A stretch of DNA of 64,000 bases from Blautia sp. SC05B48 (GTDB taxonomy: Bacteria > Bacillota > Clostridia > Lachnospirales > Lachnospiraceae). This document shows, piece after piece, positions 8,211-16,927 of the stretch. The notes beneath the pieces were generated by a model. The model ran no database searches, was not told the origin of the DNA, and saw only the letters and a list, made by a program, of their open reading frames with translations. The stretch is taken from NCBI RefSeq assembly GCF_005848555.1, contig NZ_CP040518.1:3177501-3241500 (forward strand), read 5' to 3'. Positions within the stretch are counted from its first letter, which is position 1. Each line of letters begins with the position of its first letter. The position numbers and the translations under genes were made by a program.

Positions 8211-9086
8211 ATGTCAGTGATACATGCGATTATATTGGGAATCATTCAGGGAATCACCGAATTTCTGCCGGTGAGCAGCTTCGGACATCTCTGTGGAGTG
8301 CAGGATCTTTTGGGCGGTACCAGAGGTTCCGGTGTGCTTTTTGAAGTGATGCTCCATCTGGGAACTATGATAGCTCTGATCCTTGTTTTTCTGAAGGACA
8401 TCAAGAAAATCGGGATCGAGCTGATCGGAATGATACTGGATCTGATCGGAAATGCCAATATTTTTCTCTATAACCGTAGGACTGGGAAAGAGCTTACCTA
8501 TGCAAAGATCATAAGCGGAACTTATCGGAAGCTTACCGCCCTGATCATGGTATCCACCATTCCTACAGTCCTGATCGGATATCAGTGCAAACGACTTGTT
8601 GTGCGAAGCGCATCCTCACACATGTTTTCCGGGATCGGGATCCTTCTTACAGGTGTGATTCTCCTTGTTGTGGACTACAGTAATGTCAATGGCAGCAAGG
8701 GAACAAGAGAAACCAGTTTTGGAGATGCTATGTGGATGGGTATCTGTCAGGGCCTTTCCGTGTTTCCGGGACTTTCCAGGCTTGGACTTACCATGAGTGC
8801 AGGACTTTTCTGCGGTCTCGGACGGAAGTTTGCAGTGAAATATTCGTTGCTGATGAGCATTCCGGCTGTGGTGGGAGCTTTTTTTGTGGAGATGGGAGAG
8901 TTCACTTCTGTTCATATGACTGTTGGCCAGGGATTTATTTATGTTCTTGGAATGATCGTGGCCGGGATCACAGGCTATCTGGTGATCCGTTTTATGCTTA
9001 AGCTTTCGAATCAGGTCAGACTGCGTTATTTTGCATTTTATTCTTTTGCAGCCGGAATCCTTATTCTGGCAGCGAATTATATTTGA
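8211..9086 (+). CDS. uppP: Undecaprenyl-diphosphatase (UppP/BacA family), divergent
   Basis: Multi-pass membrane phosphatase that recycles undecaprenyl diphosphate to the monophosphate carrier for cell-wall synthesis. The first active-site motif is GITEFLPVSSFGHL, with F where S or T is common. The second motif, normally PGxSRSGxT, reads PGLSRLGLTMS, so one serine is replaced by leucine. At 291 aa with about eight hydrophobic segments it has a normal size. Its own promoter and an ATG after AAAGGAA fix the start. The core glutamate, serine and arginine residues remain, so activity is likely, but the substitutions could alter substrate choice. Confidence 0.85.
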   Translation: MSVIHAIILGIIQGITEFLPVSSFGHLCGVQDLLGGTRGSGVLFEVMLHLGTMIALILVFLKDIKKIGIELIGMILDLIGNANIFLYNRRTGKELTYAKIISGTYRKLTALIMVSTIPTVLIGYQCKRLVVRSASSHMFSGIGILLTGVILLVVDYSNVNGSKGTRETSFGDAMWMGICQGLSVFPGLSRLGLTMSAGLFCGLGRKFAVKYSLLMSIPAVVGAFFVEMGEFTSVHMTVGQGFIYVLGMIVAGITGYLVIRFMLKLSNQVRLRYFAFYSFAAGILILAANYI

Positions 9087-9109
9087 TATCAACTGGGAGG
9101 AGTCTGACA

Positions 9110-11857
9110 ATGGCAGCTTCAAAAACGACAAAAAAAAGAAAAAGAAAACCTGCGGCGAAGCAGCAGCCTGTCGGTAACCGCTTTCAGACAGAGATCCTGA
9201 TCCTTGTGATGTTTGCGGCCTGTCTGATCCTGATGATCAGTGCATTTGGTATGGGAGGGATCGTAGGAAATGCCATCAGTGCCGTATGTTTTGGCATCAT
9301 GGGACTTTGTGCATATATTTTCCCGATCCTGCTTTTTGCCGGAGTTACGTTCCTGATCGTGAACAATACCAACCGCCTTGCCTACAAAAAGGTACTGGCA
9401 GGCGTGGTATTTTTTGTGTTCCTCTGCGGCTTTCTTCAGCTGATCACAGAGGGCTATACGCCAAGTACCACGTTTTCGGATTATTATTCACTGAGTTCGG
9501 AATACCGTACCGGCGGTGGAGTATTCGGTGGTGCGGTATGTATTTCCACAGCATCCGCTTTTGGTGTTGTGGGCGGAACTGTGATCATCGTTCTGGTGCT
9601 TCTTGTATCTCTCATCATCATAACACAGAGATCCTTCTTCGGATTTATGAATAAGATCCTGGACTTTTTTACAGATGCAGCACGAGAGGGCAAAGAAGCT
9701 TATCTTGAGGGACAGCCGGACAGAGAAAAGCAGAAAGAGCTTCGAAGAAAGATCCGTGCGGAAAAAAGAGCAGAGAAGATCCGCCGGCTGGAAGAAGAGC
9801 TGGAGGAAGAAGAACTTGCCCTTACAGAGGAAGCTCCGGAAAATATCTCAAAAAAACAAAAGAAAAAAGCCAGAAGATCGCAGAAGGAAAGACAGGCTGC
9901 GGTGAAGGCGAACCGGGAAGGAGAATTTAATCTTCCTTCTTTTCTTGATGAACAAAAGGCTGTACTTCCGGCAGATACAGAGCTGACAGAAGAGGATCCA
10001 GGGCTTGAGGAGAAACCGGAGGAGCATGCCCGGCCGCTGGAATTCCAGATCCACCGTTCACAGCCGCAGCCGGCCCGGGAAGAGTCGGAGGAGCCGGATT
10101 TCGAAAGAGAAATGCAGGAAGCCGAAGAGGAGGATGCCTATGACGGCTACGAGGATGTGGATATTCCCGAGATGCAGCAGATCCTGCCGGCAAAGACAGA
10201 TGCAACAGCAAAAGCTTCCCGGGAAACAGGAAAGGCAGCCGTTCTCGCTGAGATAAAGGAGGATCCTCAGCCGGAAGCTGAACAGAAGGCATCCCATCAG
10301 CCCTCCAGAAACCCGAAGTCATCTCAGACAGAGATCGAGCATGGGATCAGAAATATCCAGCATGAGATCAGCCAGGGGGGAGCTCCGGAGAAGAAACCAT
10401 ATCAGTATCCGCCGCTGAAGCTTCTGAAGCGCGGAGATGGCAGATCTCAGGGAGATTCCGATGCACATCTGCGAAAAACAGCACAGAAGCTTCAGGAAAC
10501 CCTGCATAATTTCGGCGTTAATGTAACCGTTACCAATGTGAGCTGCGGACCTACCGTTACCCGCTATGAACTGCAGCCGGAAATGGGTGTGAAGGTCAGT
10601 AAGATCGTTGGTCTTTCTGATGATATCAAGCTGAATCTTGCTACACCGGATATCCGTATCGAAGCACCGATACCGGGAAAGGCAGCCGTGGGGATCGAGG
10701 TCCCGAACAAGGAGAACAGCCCGGTCATGCTGCGGGATCTCCTTCAGTCAGAGGAGTTTAAAAATGCAAAATCCAAGCTGTCCTTTGCAGCAGGTAAGGA
10801 TATTGCCGGAAAACCGGTAGTGGCAGATATTGCCAAGATGCCTCATCTTCTTATCGCCGGAGCAACCGGCTCCGGAAAATCCGTCTGCATCAATACGCTG
10901 ATCATCAGCATCCTTTATAAGGCGACACCGGATGAGGTGCGTCTGATCATGATCGATCCGAAGGTGGTGGAGCTCAGTGTATATAACGGGATCCCGCACC
11001 TGTTCATTCCGGTAGTCACAGATCCGAAGAAAGCGGCCGGTGCGCTGAACTGGGCTGTTTCTGAAATGACCAGCCGTTACAATGCCTTTGCGGAATATGG
11101 GGTACGTAATCTTGGAGAATATAACAAAAAAGTTGCCAATATGCGGGTCCCGGAGGGAGAAAAGGCACCTGAGAAGATGCCGCAGATCGTGATCATCGTG
11201 GACGAGCTTGCGGATCTTATGATGGTTGCGCCGGGAGAAGTTGAGGATGCGATCTGCCGCCTGGCCCAGCTGGCACGTGCAGCAGGTATCCATCTGATCA
11301 TTGCTACCCAGAGGCCATCTGTCAATGTCATCACAGGCCTGATCAAGGCCAATATGCCGTCCAGGATCGCATTTTCCGTATCTTCCGGTGTGGATTCCAG
11401 GACGATCCTAGATATGAACGGTGCCGAGAAGCTTCTTGGCAAGGGCGATATGCTGTTTTATCCTCAGGGGTATCAGAAGCCGGCCAGACTGCAGGGTGCT
11501 TTTGTTTCAGATGAGGAGGTCAGTGCAGTCGTAGAATATGTTTCTGACAAAAACCAGGGTGCTGTTTATGATACCTCCATCGAGAAGCAGGTCAATACAG
11601 CCGGTGTCCCGGGAGGAGCCGGCGGCGGTGACAGAGATGTCTATTTTACAGAAGCCGGTAAATTTATCATTGAGAAGGAAAAGGCCTCCATCGGTATGCT
11701 CCAGCGTATGTTCAAGATTGGATTTAACCGTGCGGCAAGGATCATGGATCAGCTTTGTGACGCAGGAGTGGTAGGCCCGGAGGAAGGAACCAAGCCAAGG
11801 AAGGTTTTGATGTCAGCAGAAGAATTTGAGAATTATCTGGAGGAGAACGGCGGATGA
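9110..11857 (+). CDS. ftsK: DNA translocase FtsK/SpoIIIE
   Basis: Membrane-anchored hexameric ATPase that pumps chromosomal DNA through the closing division or sporulation septum. After a basic N-terminus there are four membrane segments (about residues 20-180), then a charged, low-complexity linker (about 190-440). The RecA-like motor has Walker A AGATGSGKSV and Walker B IIVDELADLMM. The winged-helix gamma domain at the C-terminus (IGMLQRMFKIGFNRAARIMD) would read orienting DNA sequences. I chose the ATG at 9110 with GGGAGGAG upstream; a TTG at 9083 in frame has no ribosome site. 915 aa. The stop overlaps rlmH by 4 bases. FtsK and SpoIIIE cannot be separated from sequence alone. Confidence 0.95.
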   Translation: MAASKTTKKRKRKPAAKQQPVGNRFQTEILILVMFAACLILMISAFGMGGIVGNAISAVCFGIMGLCAYIFPILLFAGVTFLIVNNTNRLAYKKVLAGVVFFVFLCGFLQLITEGYTPSTTFSDYYSLSSEYRTGGGVFGGAVCISTASAFGVVGGTVIIVLVLLVSLIIITQRSFFGFMNKILDFFTDAAREGKEAYLEGQPDREKQKELRRKIRAEKRAEKIRRLEEELEEEELALTEEAPENISKKQKKKARRSQKERQAAVKANREGEFNLPSFLDEQKAVLPADTELTEEDPGLEEKPEEHARPLEFQIHRSQPQPAREESEEPDFEREMQEAEEEDAYDGYEDVDIPEMQQILPAKTDATAKASRETGKAAVLAEIKEDPQPEAEQKASHQPSRNPKSSQTEIEHGIRNIQHEISQGGAPEKKPYQYPPLKLLKRGDGRSQGDSDAHLRKTAQKLQETLHNFGVNVTVTNVSCGPTVTRYELQPEMGVKVSKIVGLSDDIKLNLATPDIRIEAPIPGKAAVGIEVPNKENSPVMLRDLLQSEEFKNAKSKLSFAAGKDIAGKPVVADIAKMPHLLIAGATGSGKSVCINTLIISILYKATPDEVRLIMIDPKVVELSVYNGIPHLFIPVVTDPKKAAGALNWAVSEMTSRYNAFAEYGVRNLGEYNKKVANMRVPEGEKAPEKMPQIVIIVDELADLMMVAPGEVEDAICRLAQLARAAGIHLIIATQRPSVNVITGLIKANMPSRIAFSVSSGVDSRTILDMNGAEKLLGKGDMLFYPQGYQKPARLQGAFVSDEEVSAVVEYVSDKNQGAVYDTSIEKQVNTAGVPGGAGGGDRDVYFTEAGKFIIEKEKASIGMLQRMFKIGFNRAARIMDQLCDAGVVGPEEGTKPRKVLMSAEEFENYLEENGG

Positions 11858-12333
11858 AAATAAGTATCCTGACAGTAGGGAAGATCAAGGAAAAATATCT
11901 GCGGGATGCCATTGCGGAGTATTCCAAGCGCCTCGGGCGTTACTGCAAGTTGGAGATCATAGAAGTGTCCGACGAAAAAACACCGGATAATGCCAGCGAA
12001 ACAGTAGAAGATGCCATTCGGAACAAGGAAGGGGAGCGTCTTCTCAAATATATCCGGGACGATGCGTTTGTGATCACTCTGGAGATCGGAGGCGAACAGC
12101 TGACCTCTGAGAACTTCGCACGGAAGATCAACGAACTGGGGATACGTGGGACCAGCCATATCCAGTTTGTGATCGGCGGCTCTATCGGTCTTGGAAAAGA
12201 AGTACTGAAGAGATCAGACTATGCTTTAAGCTTTTCGAAAATGACATTTCCTCATCAGCTGATGCGTGTGATCTTTCTGGAACAGATCTACCGCAGCTAT
12301 CGTATCATCAGCGGAGAGCCCTATCATAAATAA
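11854..12333 (+). CDS. rlmH: 23S rRNA pseudouridine-1915 N3-methyltransferase RlmH
   Basis: SPOUT-class, SAM-dependent methyltransferase acting on pseudouridine 1915 of 23S rRNA in the assembled ribosome. The N-terminal ISILTVGKIKEKYL, the SAM-loop glycine motif FVIGGSIGLG and the C-terminal FPHQLMRVIFLEQIYRSY are diagnostic. 159 aa is the usual length. The ATG overlaps the ftsK stop (ATGA). Confidence 0.96.
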   Translation: MKISILTVGKIKEKYLRDAIAEYSKRLGRYCKLEIIEVSDEKTPDNASETVEDAIRNKEGERLLKYIRDDAFVITLEIGGEQLTSENFARKINELGIRGTSHIQFVIGGSIGLGKEVLKRSDYALSFSKMTFPHQLMRVIFLEQIYRSYRIISGEPYHK

Positions 12334-12334
12334 T

Positions 12335-12387
12335 ATCATACTGCATATCCGCAAATATCTTGACAATTTTCGGATATGTAGTATGAT
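12335..12387. repeat. 17-bp inverted repeat spanning the groES promoter
   Basis: Left arm 12335-12351 and right arm 12371-12387 are complementary over 17 positions, with a single C/T difference (G-U in RNA). The 19-base loop contains the -35 TTGACA and the right arm ends with the -10 TATGAT. No T-run follows on either strand, so a simple terminator is unlikely. Confidence 0.8.
12360..12387 (+). promoter_or_regulatory. Sigma-A promoter of groES
   Basis: TTGACA (12360-12365), a 16-base spacer and TATGAT (12382-12387), ending 9 bases before the CIRCE element. Confidence 0.8.
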
Positions 12388-12396
12388 AAGAAAAGA

Positions 12397-12423
12397 GTAG
12401 CACTCGAAACTCAAGAGTGCTAA
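12397..12423. promoter_or_regulatory. CIRCE operator (HrcA binding site)
   Basis: GTAGCACTC, nine bases, GAGTGCTAA: the classical HrcA inverted repeat with one mismatch at its first base. Its position just after the -10 predicts heat-shock repression by HrcA of groES and of the gene coupled to it. Confidence 0.95.
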
Positions 12424-12448
12424 TAATCACAGAAAGAAGGAAATGAAC

Positions 12449-12736
12449 ATGGCATTAAAACCAGTTGCAGACAGAGTTATCGTAAAATATTTTGAGACAG
12501 AAGACAAAACCGCATCCGGCATCGTGCTTCCGGACAGCTCCAGAGAGAAAACCCAGCAGGCAGAGGTTATCGCAGTAGGTGGCGGTAAGGTCGTAGACGG
12601 TAAAGAAGTACCAGTGCAGGTAAAGCCAGGTGACCGTGTGATCTACGGAAAATACACAGGAACTGAGATCAAATATGAGGGTGAGAAATATCTGGTGATC
12701 AACGCAGATGATATCATTGCCATCGTAAAAGACTGA
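12449..12736 (+). CDS. groES: Co-chaperonin GroES
   Basis: Ten-kDa ring-forming lid of the GroEL chaperonin in the cytoplasm. Signatures are KPVADRVIVKYFETEDKTASGIVLPD (mobile loop included) and the C-terminal KYLVINADDIIAIV. I chose the second ATG (12449): GAAGG at 12436-12440 is 8 bases from it but only 2 from the ATG at 12443. 95 aa is the usual size. Promoter and CIRCE lie upstream. Unusually, groEL does not follow; a MATE transporter overlaps the groES stop by one base. GroEL must be encoded elsewhere. Confidence 0.95.
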   Translation: MALKPVADRVIVKYFETEDKTASGIVLPDSSREKTQQAEVIAVGGGKVVDGKEVPVQVKPGDRVIYGKYTGTEIKYEGEKYLVINADDIIAIVKD

Positions 12737-14070
12737 TGAAGAATTTTTATCGTAATTTTCTGAAATTATGCTCCATGCTGGTGTTGCAGAATGTAGTGAC
12801 CTTAAGTGTCAATCTTGCTGACAACATTATGCTTGGAGCCTTCAGCGAAACTGCATTATCCGGTGTGACCACCGTAAACCAGGTACAGTTCGTCTTTCAG
12901 CAGCTGCTTATGGCGCTGGGAGACGGACTTGTCATATTCGGAAGTCAGTACTGGGGAAAGAAAGAGACAGAACCGGTAAGAAAGATCAGTGCCTGGGCCA
13001 TGCGCACAGGCCTTTTTATTGCCTTTGTGCTGTTTATCCTGGCCAGCCTTTTTCCAACACAGCTGCTGGGGCTTTTTACAACAGACCAGACAATTATTGA
13101 AGCCGGCCGTTCCTATCTGGCGATCATCCGGTTTACTTACTTTTTCTTTGCGGTGACGCAGATCCTGCTTGCTACACTGCGTTGTGTGGAAATTGCAGGG
13201 GTTGCCTTCGGGCTTTCGGTAATGACTCTTGTGATCAACTGCAGCATAAACTGGATCCTGATCTACGGACATTTTGGTGCACCCAGGATGGGAGCCGCAG
13301 GAGCTGCTGTGGGAACACTGACTGCCCGTATTGCGGAGATCTGTGTTCTGATCATCTATATCCGCAAAAAACAGAGCTGGATCGGCATTTGTATCCGGGA
13401 TTATCTGCATTCAGACCTAAGGTTCGGCCGGAAATATTATAAGGTGGTATGTCCATTGCTGGTGCTCCAGGGACTCTGGGGCGTGAATACGGCTCTTCAG
13501 ACAGCAATCCTGGGACATATGACAGCAGCAGCCATTGCTGCCAACAGTGCAGCCTCCAATCTGTTTTTGATGGTGAAATCCGCTGCTGTGGGAGCCGCCT
13601 CCGCTGCATCAGTTACCATGGGAAAAACCATCGGTTCCGGGAACCTGGAACTCGCGAAGGTTTATTCCAAAAAGCTTCAGAAATTATTTGTAGTCATGGG
13701 ACTCATCTGTGGTATCCTTCTTTTCTTTATCCGGATCCCGGTGCTGAGCCTGTATCAGCTTTCGCCGGAAACGAGAGAGATGGCCAATACTTTTCTTATT
13801 ATTTTAAGTGTGGTAATGGTAGGGATGTCCTATCAGATGCCGACAAACGGTGGTATTATCCGGGGAAGCGGAAGCATCGCCTATTCCATGAAAGTGGATC
13901 TGATCAGTACCTGGGGGATCGTGATTCCCCTGTCCATGTTTATGGCATTTGTGGTCAATGCATCTCCGGCAATAGTGGTATGTTGCCTGAATGCAGATCA
14001 GATCTTTAAATGCGTGCCTGCATTTTTGAAGTGCAATTACGGACACTGGATCAAAAATATGACGAATTAA
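12736..14070 (+). CDS. MATE family efflux transporter
   Basis: Membrane antiporter of the MATE/NorM superfamily with about twelve hydrophobic segments over 444 aa; members export drugs or metabolites in exchange for Na+ or H+. Visible family features are LSVNLADNIMLGAFSETALSGVTT near the N-terminus, GSQYWGKKE after the second helix, and the repeat of this pattern in the second half (AAIAANSAASNLFLMVKSAAVGAASAASVTMGKTIGSGN). The ATG shares one base with the groES stop and has no good ribosome site, which suggests coupling to groES translation and therefore CIRCE control. The substrate cannot be inferred. Confidence 0.9.
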   Translation: MKNFYRNFLKLCSMLVLQNVVTLSVNLADNIMLGAFSETALSGVTTVNQVQFVFQQLLMALGDGLVIFGSQYWGKKETEPVRKISAWAMRTGLFIAFVLFILASLFPTQLLGLFTTDQTIIEAGRSYLAIIRFTYFFFAVTQILLATLRCVEIAGVAFGLSVMTLVINCSINWILIYGHFGAPRMGAAGAAVGTLTARIAEICVLIIYIRKKQSWIGICIRDYLHSDLRFGRKYYKVVCPLLVLQGLWGVNTALQTAILGHMTAAAIAANSAASNLFLMVKSAAVGAASAASVTMGKTIGSGNLELAKVYSKKLQKLFVVMGLICGILLFFIRIPVLSLYQLSPETREMANTFLIILSVVMVGMSYQMPTNGGIIRGSGSIAYSMKVDLISTWGIVIPLSMFMAFVVNASPAIVVCCLNADQIFKCVPAFLKCNYGHWIKNMTN

Positions 14071-14112
14071 GGAAATATATATAGATCAGAGGAAAGATAC
14101 AGAAAATTTATC

Positions 14113-14141
14113 TTGACGCCTGTGTGATCTGTATGTAGAAT
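14113..14141 (+). promoter_or_regulatory. Upstream promoter of the peptide ABC operon
   Basis: TTGACG (14113-14118), 17 bases, TAGAAT (14136-14141). Confidence 0.65.
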
Positions 14142-14196
14142 AAATACAAGCTTTAGCGAAATGCAGTAAAAAAATCTCTGAAGAGCCAGGGACAGC

Positions 14197-14225
14197 TTGA
14201 CAAAGGTAATATGGTATAGTATTAT
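14197..14225 (+). promoter_or_regulatory. Downstream promoter of the peptide ABC operon
   Basis: TTGACA (14197-14202), 17 bases, TATTAT (14220-14225). It lies 84 bases after the other candidate, so two tandem starts are possible. Confidence 0.72.
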
Positions 14226-14292
14226 CTTGCATATATCATATTAAACTGGTAGGAAAAGAGGAATACTCACTGAAACACAGGAGGAACAGGAA

Positions 14293-15864
14293 ATGAGAAA
14301 AAAAGTACTGGCAGCGCTTCTGGCAGTTGCAGTGGCAGGAACAACTGTCATGTCAGGAATGACTGTTTTTGCAGCAGAAACAGAAGGAACCAAGGCGGAA
14401 GGTGGAAATATTACCATTGCAGAAACAGCAGATCCGCAGAACATCAATCCGCTTTATGTTGTGGATCAGACAAGCTTCGATATGATGCAGGCACTGTACA
14501 GCCCGTTTTTTGAGATCGTGAACGGAGAGATGTATTACGGAAACGGACTTTGCGAAAGTGTAACAGCCAATGATGATGCCAGCGAATTCACACTGAAGCT
14601 GAAAGACGGACTGAAATGGCATGACGGTCAGCCGATCACAGCCGATGATGTGGTATTTACCATGCAGGTGCTGGTAGATGAGAAGCAGAATGTTCCGTAC
14701 TCTTCTTACGGATACGTTAATGATAAGGCGGTAGAGGCAGAGAAGGTTGATGACCTTACAGTCAAGCTTTCCCTTGGATCATCTTCCGCAGGCTTTCTTG
14801 GCGGACTGAGCCAGGTTTACTGTATTCCGAAGCATATTTATGACGGCGTGGAGAATATCGGAGAAAGTGATCTCAACAATGAACCGGTGGGAAATGGTCC
14901 TTTTAAGTTCGAGGAATACAAATCCGGAGAGTATTATAAAGTAACAAAATTCGACGACTATTTTGATGATGTAAATCTGGATTCCATCACCTTCAAGATC
15001 GTAAAGGATTCCAGTTCCGCCAATGCGGCACTTGCAAGCGGAGATCTGGATGCACGTCTGATCAGTGCAGATGATTACGATACCGTCAGTGCTTACGATA
15101 ACGTAAACATCAATACCTATAATTCCGGACGTGTCAACGCCATGTTCATGAATGAGCTGAACAAAGATCTTCAGGATGTAAAGGTACGTCAGGCAATCGC
15201 ATACGCACTGAATAAAGAGGAGTTCTGCCAGTTTGCTTTCATTTCCGAGGACTATGCAGAGCCTGCGGATTCTATTTTTACACCGGATACACTCTACTAT
15301 ACAAAACCGGACAACACCTACGACAATGATCCGGCTAAAGCACAGGAGCTCCTTTCCGAAGCAGGAAAGACAAATCTTTCTCTGAACCTGATGTATATCT
15401 CCACAGATAAGACAATGGAGAGTGAGGCTCTGTATGTACAGTCTGCCCTTGCAAATGTAGGAATCACCATCAATCTTCTTCCTACAGATGAGTCTACCTT
15501 CAAGAATAAGACAAAGGATCCGGAGTGCACAGATTATGATCTGGTACTGAGCTTCTATACTCTGGGAGAAGAGCCGAGCCTTTACGCAGACATGAGTTCT
15601 TCCGACAGCCGTTCCAACTATTCCAGGATCAAGGATACAGATCTGGATGCATTGTGGGAAGATGGCAACAGCACTGCAGATGAGACAAAACGTGGTGAGA
15701 TTTATAAAGAGATCCAGAATACGATCAATGATAACATGTATATCTATCCGATCGCTTATTCCAATGGTTTCTATGCGGTAAGTAAAGATTTCGGGGGCTT
15801 TGATGAATGTCTGTTAAAAACTATTTATTATGATTATTCCAAGATCTACACATTGGAGAAATAA
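14293..15864 (+). CDS. Peptide ABC transporter substrate-binding protein (OppA/DppA, SBP family 5)
   Basis: Secreted binding protein that captures peptides or similar solutes for the following permeases. Residues 1-29 form a signal peptide ending in TVFAA. The family-5 pattern is seen in ADPQNINPLY, TLKLKDGLKWHDGQPITADDVVFTM and KVRQAIAYALNKEEF. 523 aa is typical. It lacks a lipobox cysteine in the signal region, which most Gram-positive binding proteins use for membrane anchoring. First gene of a five-gene operon, with two candidate promoters. The ligand could be oligopeptide, dipeptide or nickel; the sequence does not decide. Confidence 0.9.
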   Translation: MRKKVLAALLAVAVAGTTVMSGMTVFAAETEGTKAEGGNITIAETADPQNINPLYVVDQTSFDMMQALYSPFFEIVNGEMYYGNGLCESVTANDDASEFTLKLKDGLKWHDGQPITADDVVFTMQVLVDEKQNVPYSSYGYVNDKAVEAEKVDDLTVKLSLGSSSAGFLGGLSQVYCIPKHIYDGVENIGESDLNNEPVGNGPFKFEEYKSGEYYKVTKFDDYFDDVNLDSITFKIVKDSSSANAALASGDLDARLISADDYDTVSAYDNVNINTYNSGRVNAMFMNELNKDLQDVKVRQAIAYALNKEEFCQFAFISEDYAEPADSIFTPDTLYYTKPDNTYDNDPAKAQELLSEAGKTNLSLNLMYISTDKTMESEALYVQSALANVGITINLLPTDESTFKNKTKDPECTDYDLVLSFYTLGEEPSLYADMSSSDSRSNYSRIKDTDLDALWEDGNSTADETKRGEIYKEIQNTINDNMYIYPIAYSNGFYAVSKDFGGFDECLLKTIYYDYSKIYTLEK

Positions 15865-15901
15865 ATAATTTTATAGCGGATGAATACCGGAAACAGAAAG
15901 A

Positions 15902-15926
15902 GGCTGACGCGTTTTTTGCGCCAGCC
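15902..15926 (+). terminator. Intercistronic hairpin behind the binding protein gene
   Basis: GGCTG-A-CGC pairs with GCG-C-CAGCC around a T-rich loop. Without a following T-run it probably stabilises or attenuates rather than ends transcription, which would favour high expression of the binding protein. Confidence 0.5.
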
Positions 15927-15963
15927 GATTTCCTGTTTTCGGGGAAAATAAAGGAGGTACATT

Positions 15964-16914
15964 TTGAAGAAGATCGTAAACCGACTGATACAGTGTATTC
16001 TGACACTGTTTATTGTCTCTGTTCTCTGCTTTGCACTGACAAAAGCAGCGCCCGGAGATCCTGTTCTGACTTATGTGGAACCAAATATGAGTGAAGAATA
16101 TATCCAGAACCTGAGAGAAAGCCTGGGACTTACAAAGCCTCTCTATGAGCAGTACTTTCTGTGGCTGGGAAGGATCCTTCACGGGAATTTCGGAAATTCT
16201 CTGATGAATAACCGTCCGGTCCTGACACAGATGCTGGAGAGGCTTCCCGCAACCGTGATCCTCATGGGAACCAGCATGCTGCTTGGTTTTCTCATTGCCA
16301 TTGTACTGGGCCTGTATTCCGGAAAGAATAAGAATGGTGTTCTGGATAAGATTACCAGTATGTTTTGTTATGTAGGTATCTCCATTCCTACTTTCTGGTT
16401 CGGTATCATGCTGATCTATCTCCTCAGTGTGCATTTACATATCCTGCCAAGTATCGGTATGCATTCAGACGGAAACCGTTCCTTTGGAGATCTGATCCTG
16501 CATATGGTCATGCCCTGTGCAGTTCTGACCTTTGCAAATGCGTCACAGTACATCCGGTATTTAAGAAGCAGTACCATTACGGAAATGTCCTCCGATTATG
16601 TTATGGTGCAGAGGGTTTACGGAATGAAAGAGTCTGGAATCCTTTTCCGGCATGTACTGAAAAATGCCATGCTTCCTATGATCACAGTTCTCGGAATGAG
16701 CCTGCAGTCCCTGGTATCCGGTGCCATTATCACCGAGCAGGTTTTTGCATGGCCGGGAATCGGTCAGCTGGCAGTTACTGCCGTCATGCAGTATGATTAT
16801 CCCCTGATCATGGGAATTACCATGTTCACCGCGCTTCTTGTGGTGCTCGGAAATCTTCTGGCAGATATTCTGTATGCTGTCTTTGATCCGAGGATCCGGA
16901 AAGCAGGATGTTAG
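15964..16914 (+). CDS. Peptide ABC transporter permease (DppB/OppB type)
   Basis: Integral membrane subunit of the importer, 316 aa with six membrane segments. The N-terminal helix is followed by a periplasmic-type loop (KAAPGDPVLTYVEPNMSEEYI), and the EAA-like coupling loop reads YVMVQRVYGMKESGILFRHVLKNAMLPMITV. The TTG start is supported by AAAGGAGG 8 bases upstream and by the conserved N-terminus; no better ATG is available. Confidence 0.92.
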   Translation: MKKIVNRLIQCILTLFIVSVLCFALTKAAPGDPVLTYVEPNMSEEYIQNLRESLGLTKPLYEQYFLWLGRILHGNFGNSLMNNRPVLTQMLERLPATVILMGTSMLLGFLIAIVLGLYSGKNKNGVLDKITSMFCYVGISIPTFWFGIMLIYLLSVHLHILPSIGMHSDGNRSFGDLILHMVMPCAVLTFANASQYIRYLRSSTITEMSSDYVMVQRVYGMKESGILFRHVLKNAMLPMITVLGMSLQSLVSGAIITEQVFAWPGIGQLAVTAVMQYDYPLIMGITMFTALLVVLGNLLADILYAVFDPRIRKAGC

Positions 16915-16927
16915 GAGGTGAAGGAAC

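Noticed and set aside
9083-9109. Upstream TTG start for ftsK
   Set aside because: It overlaps the uppP stop, has no ribosome site, and the ATG at 9110 follows GGGAGGAG.
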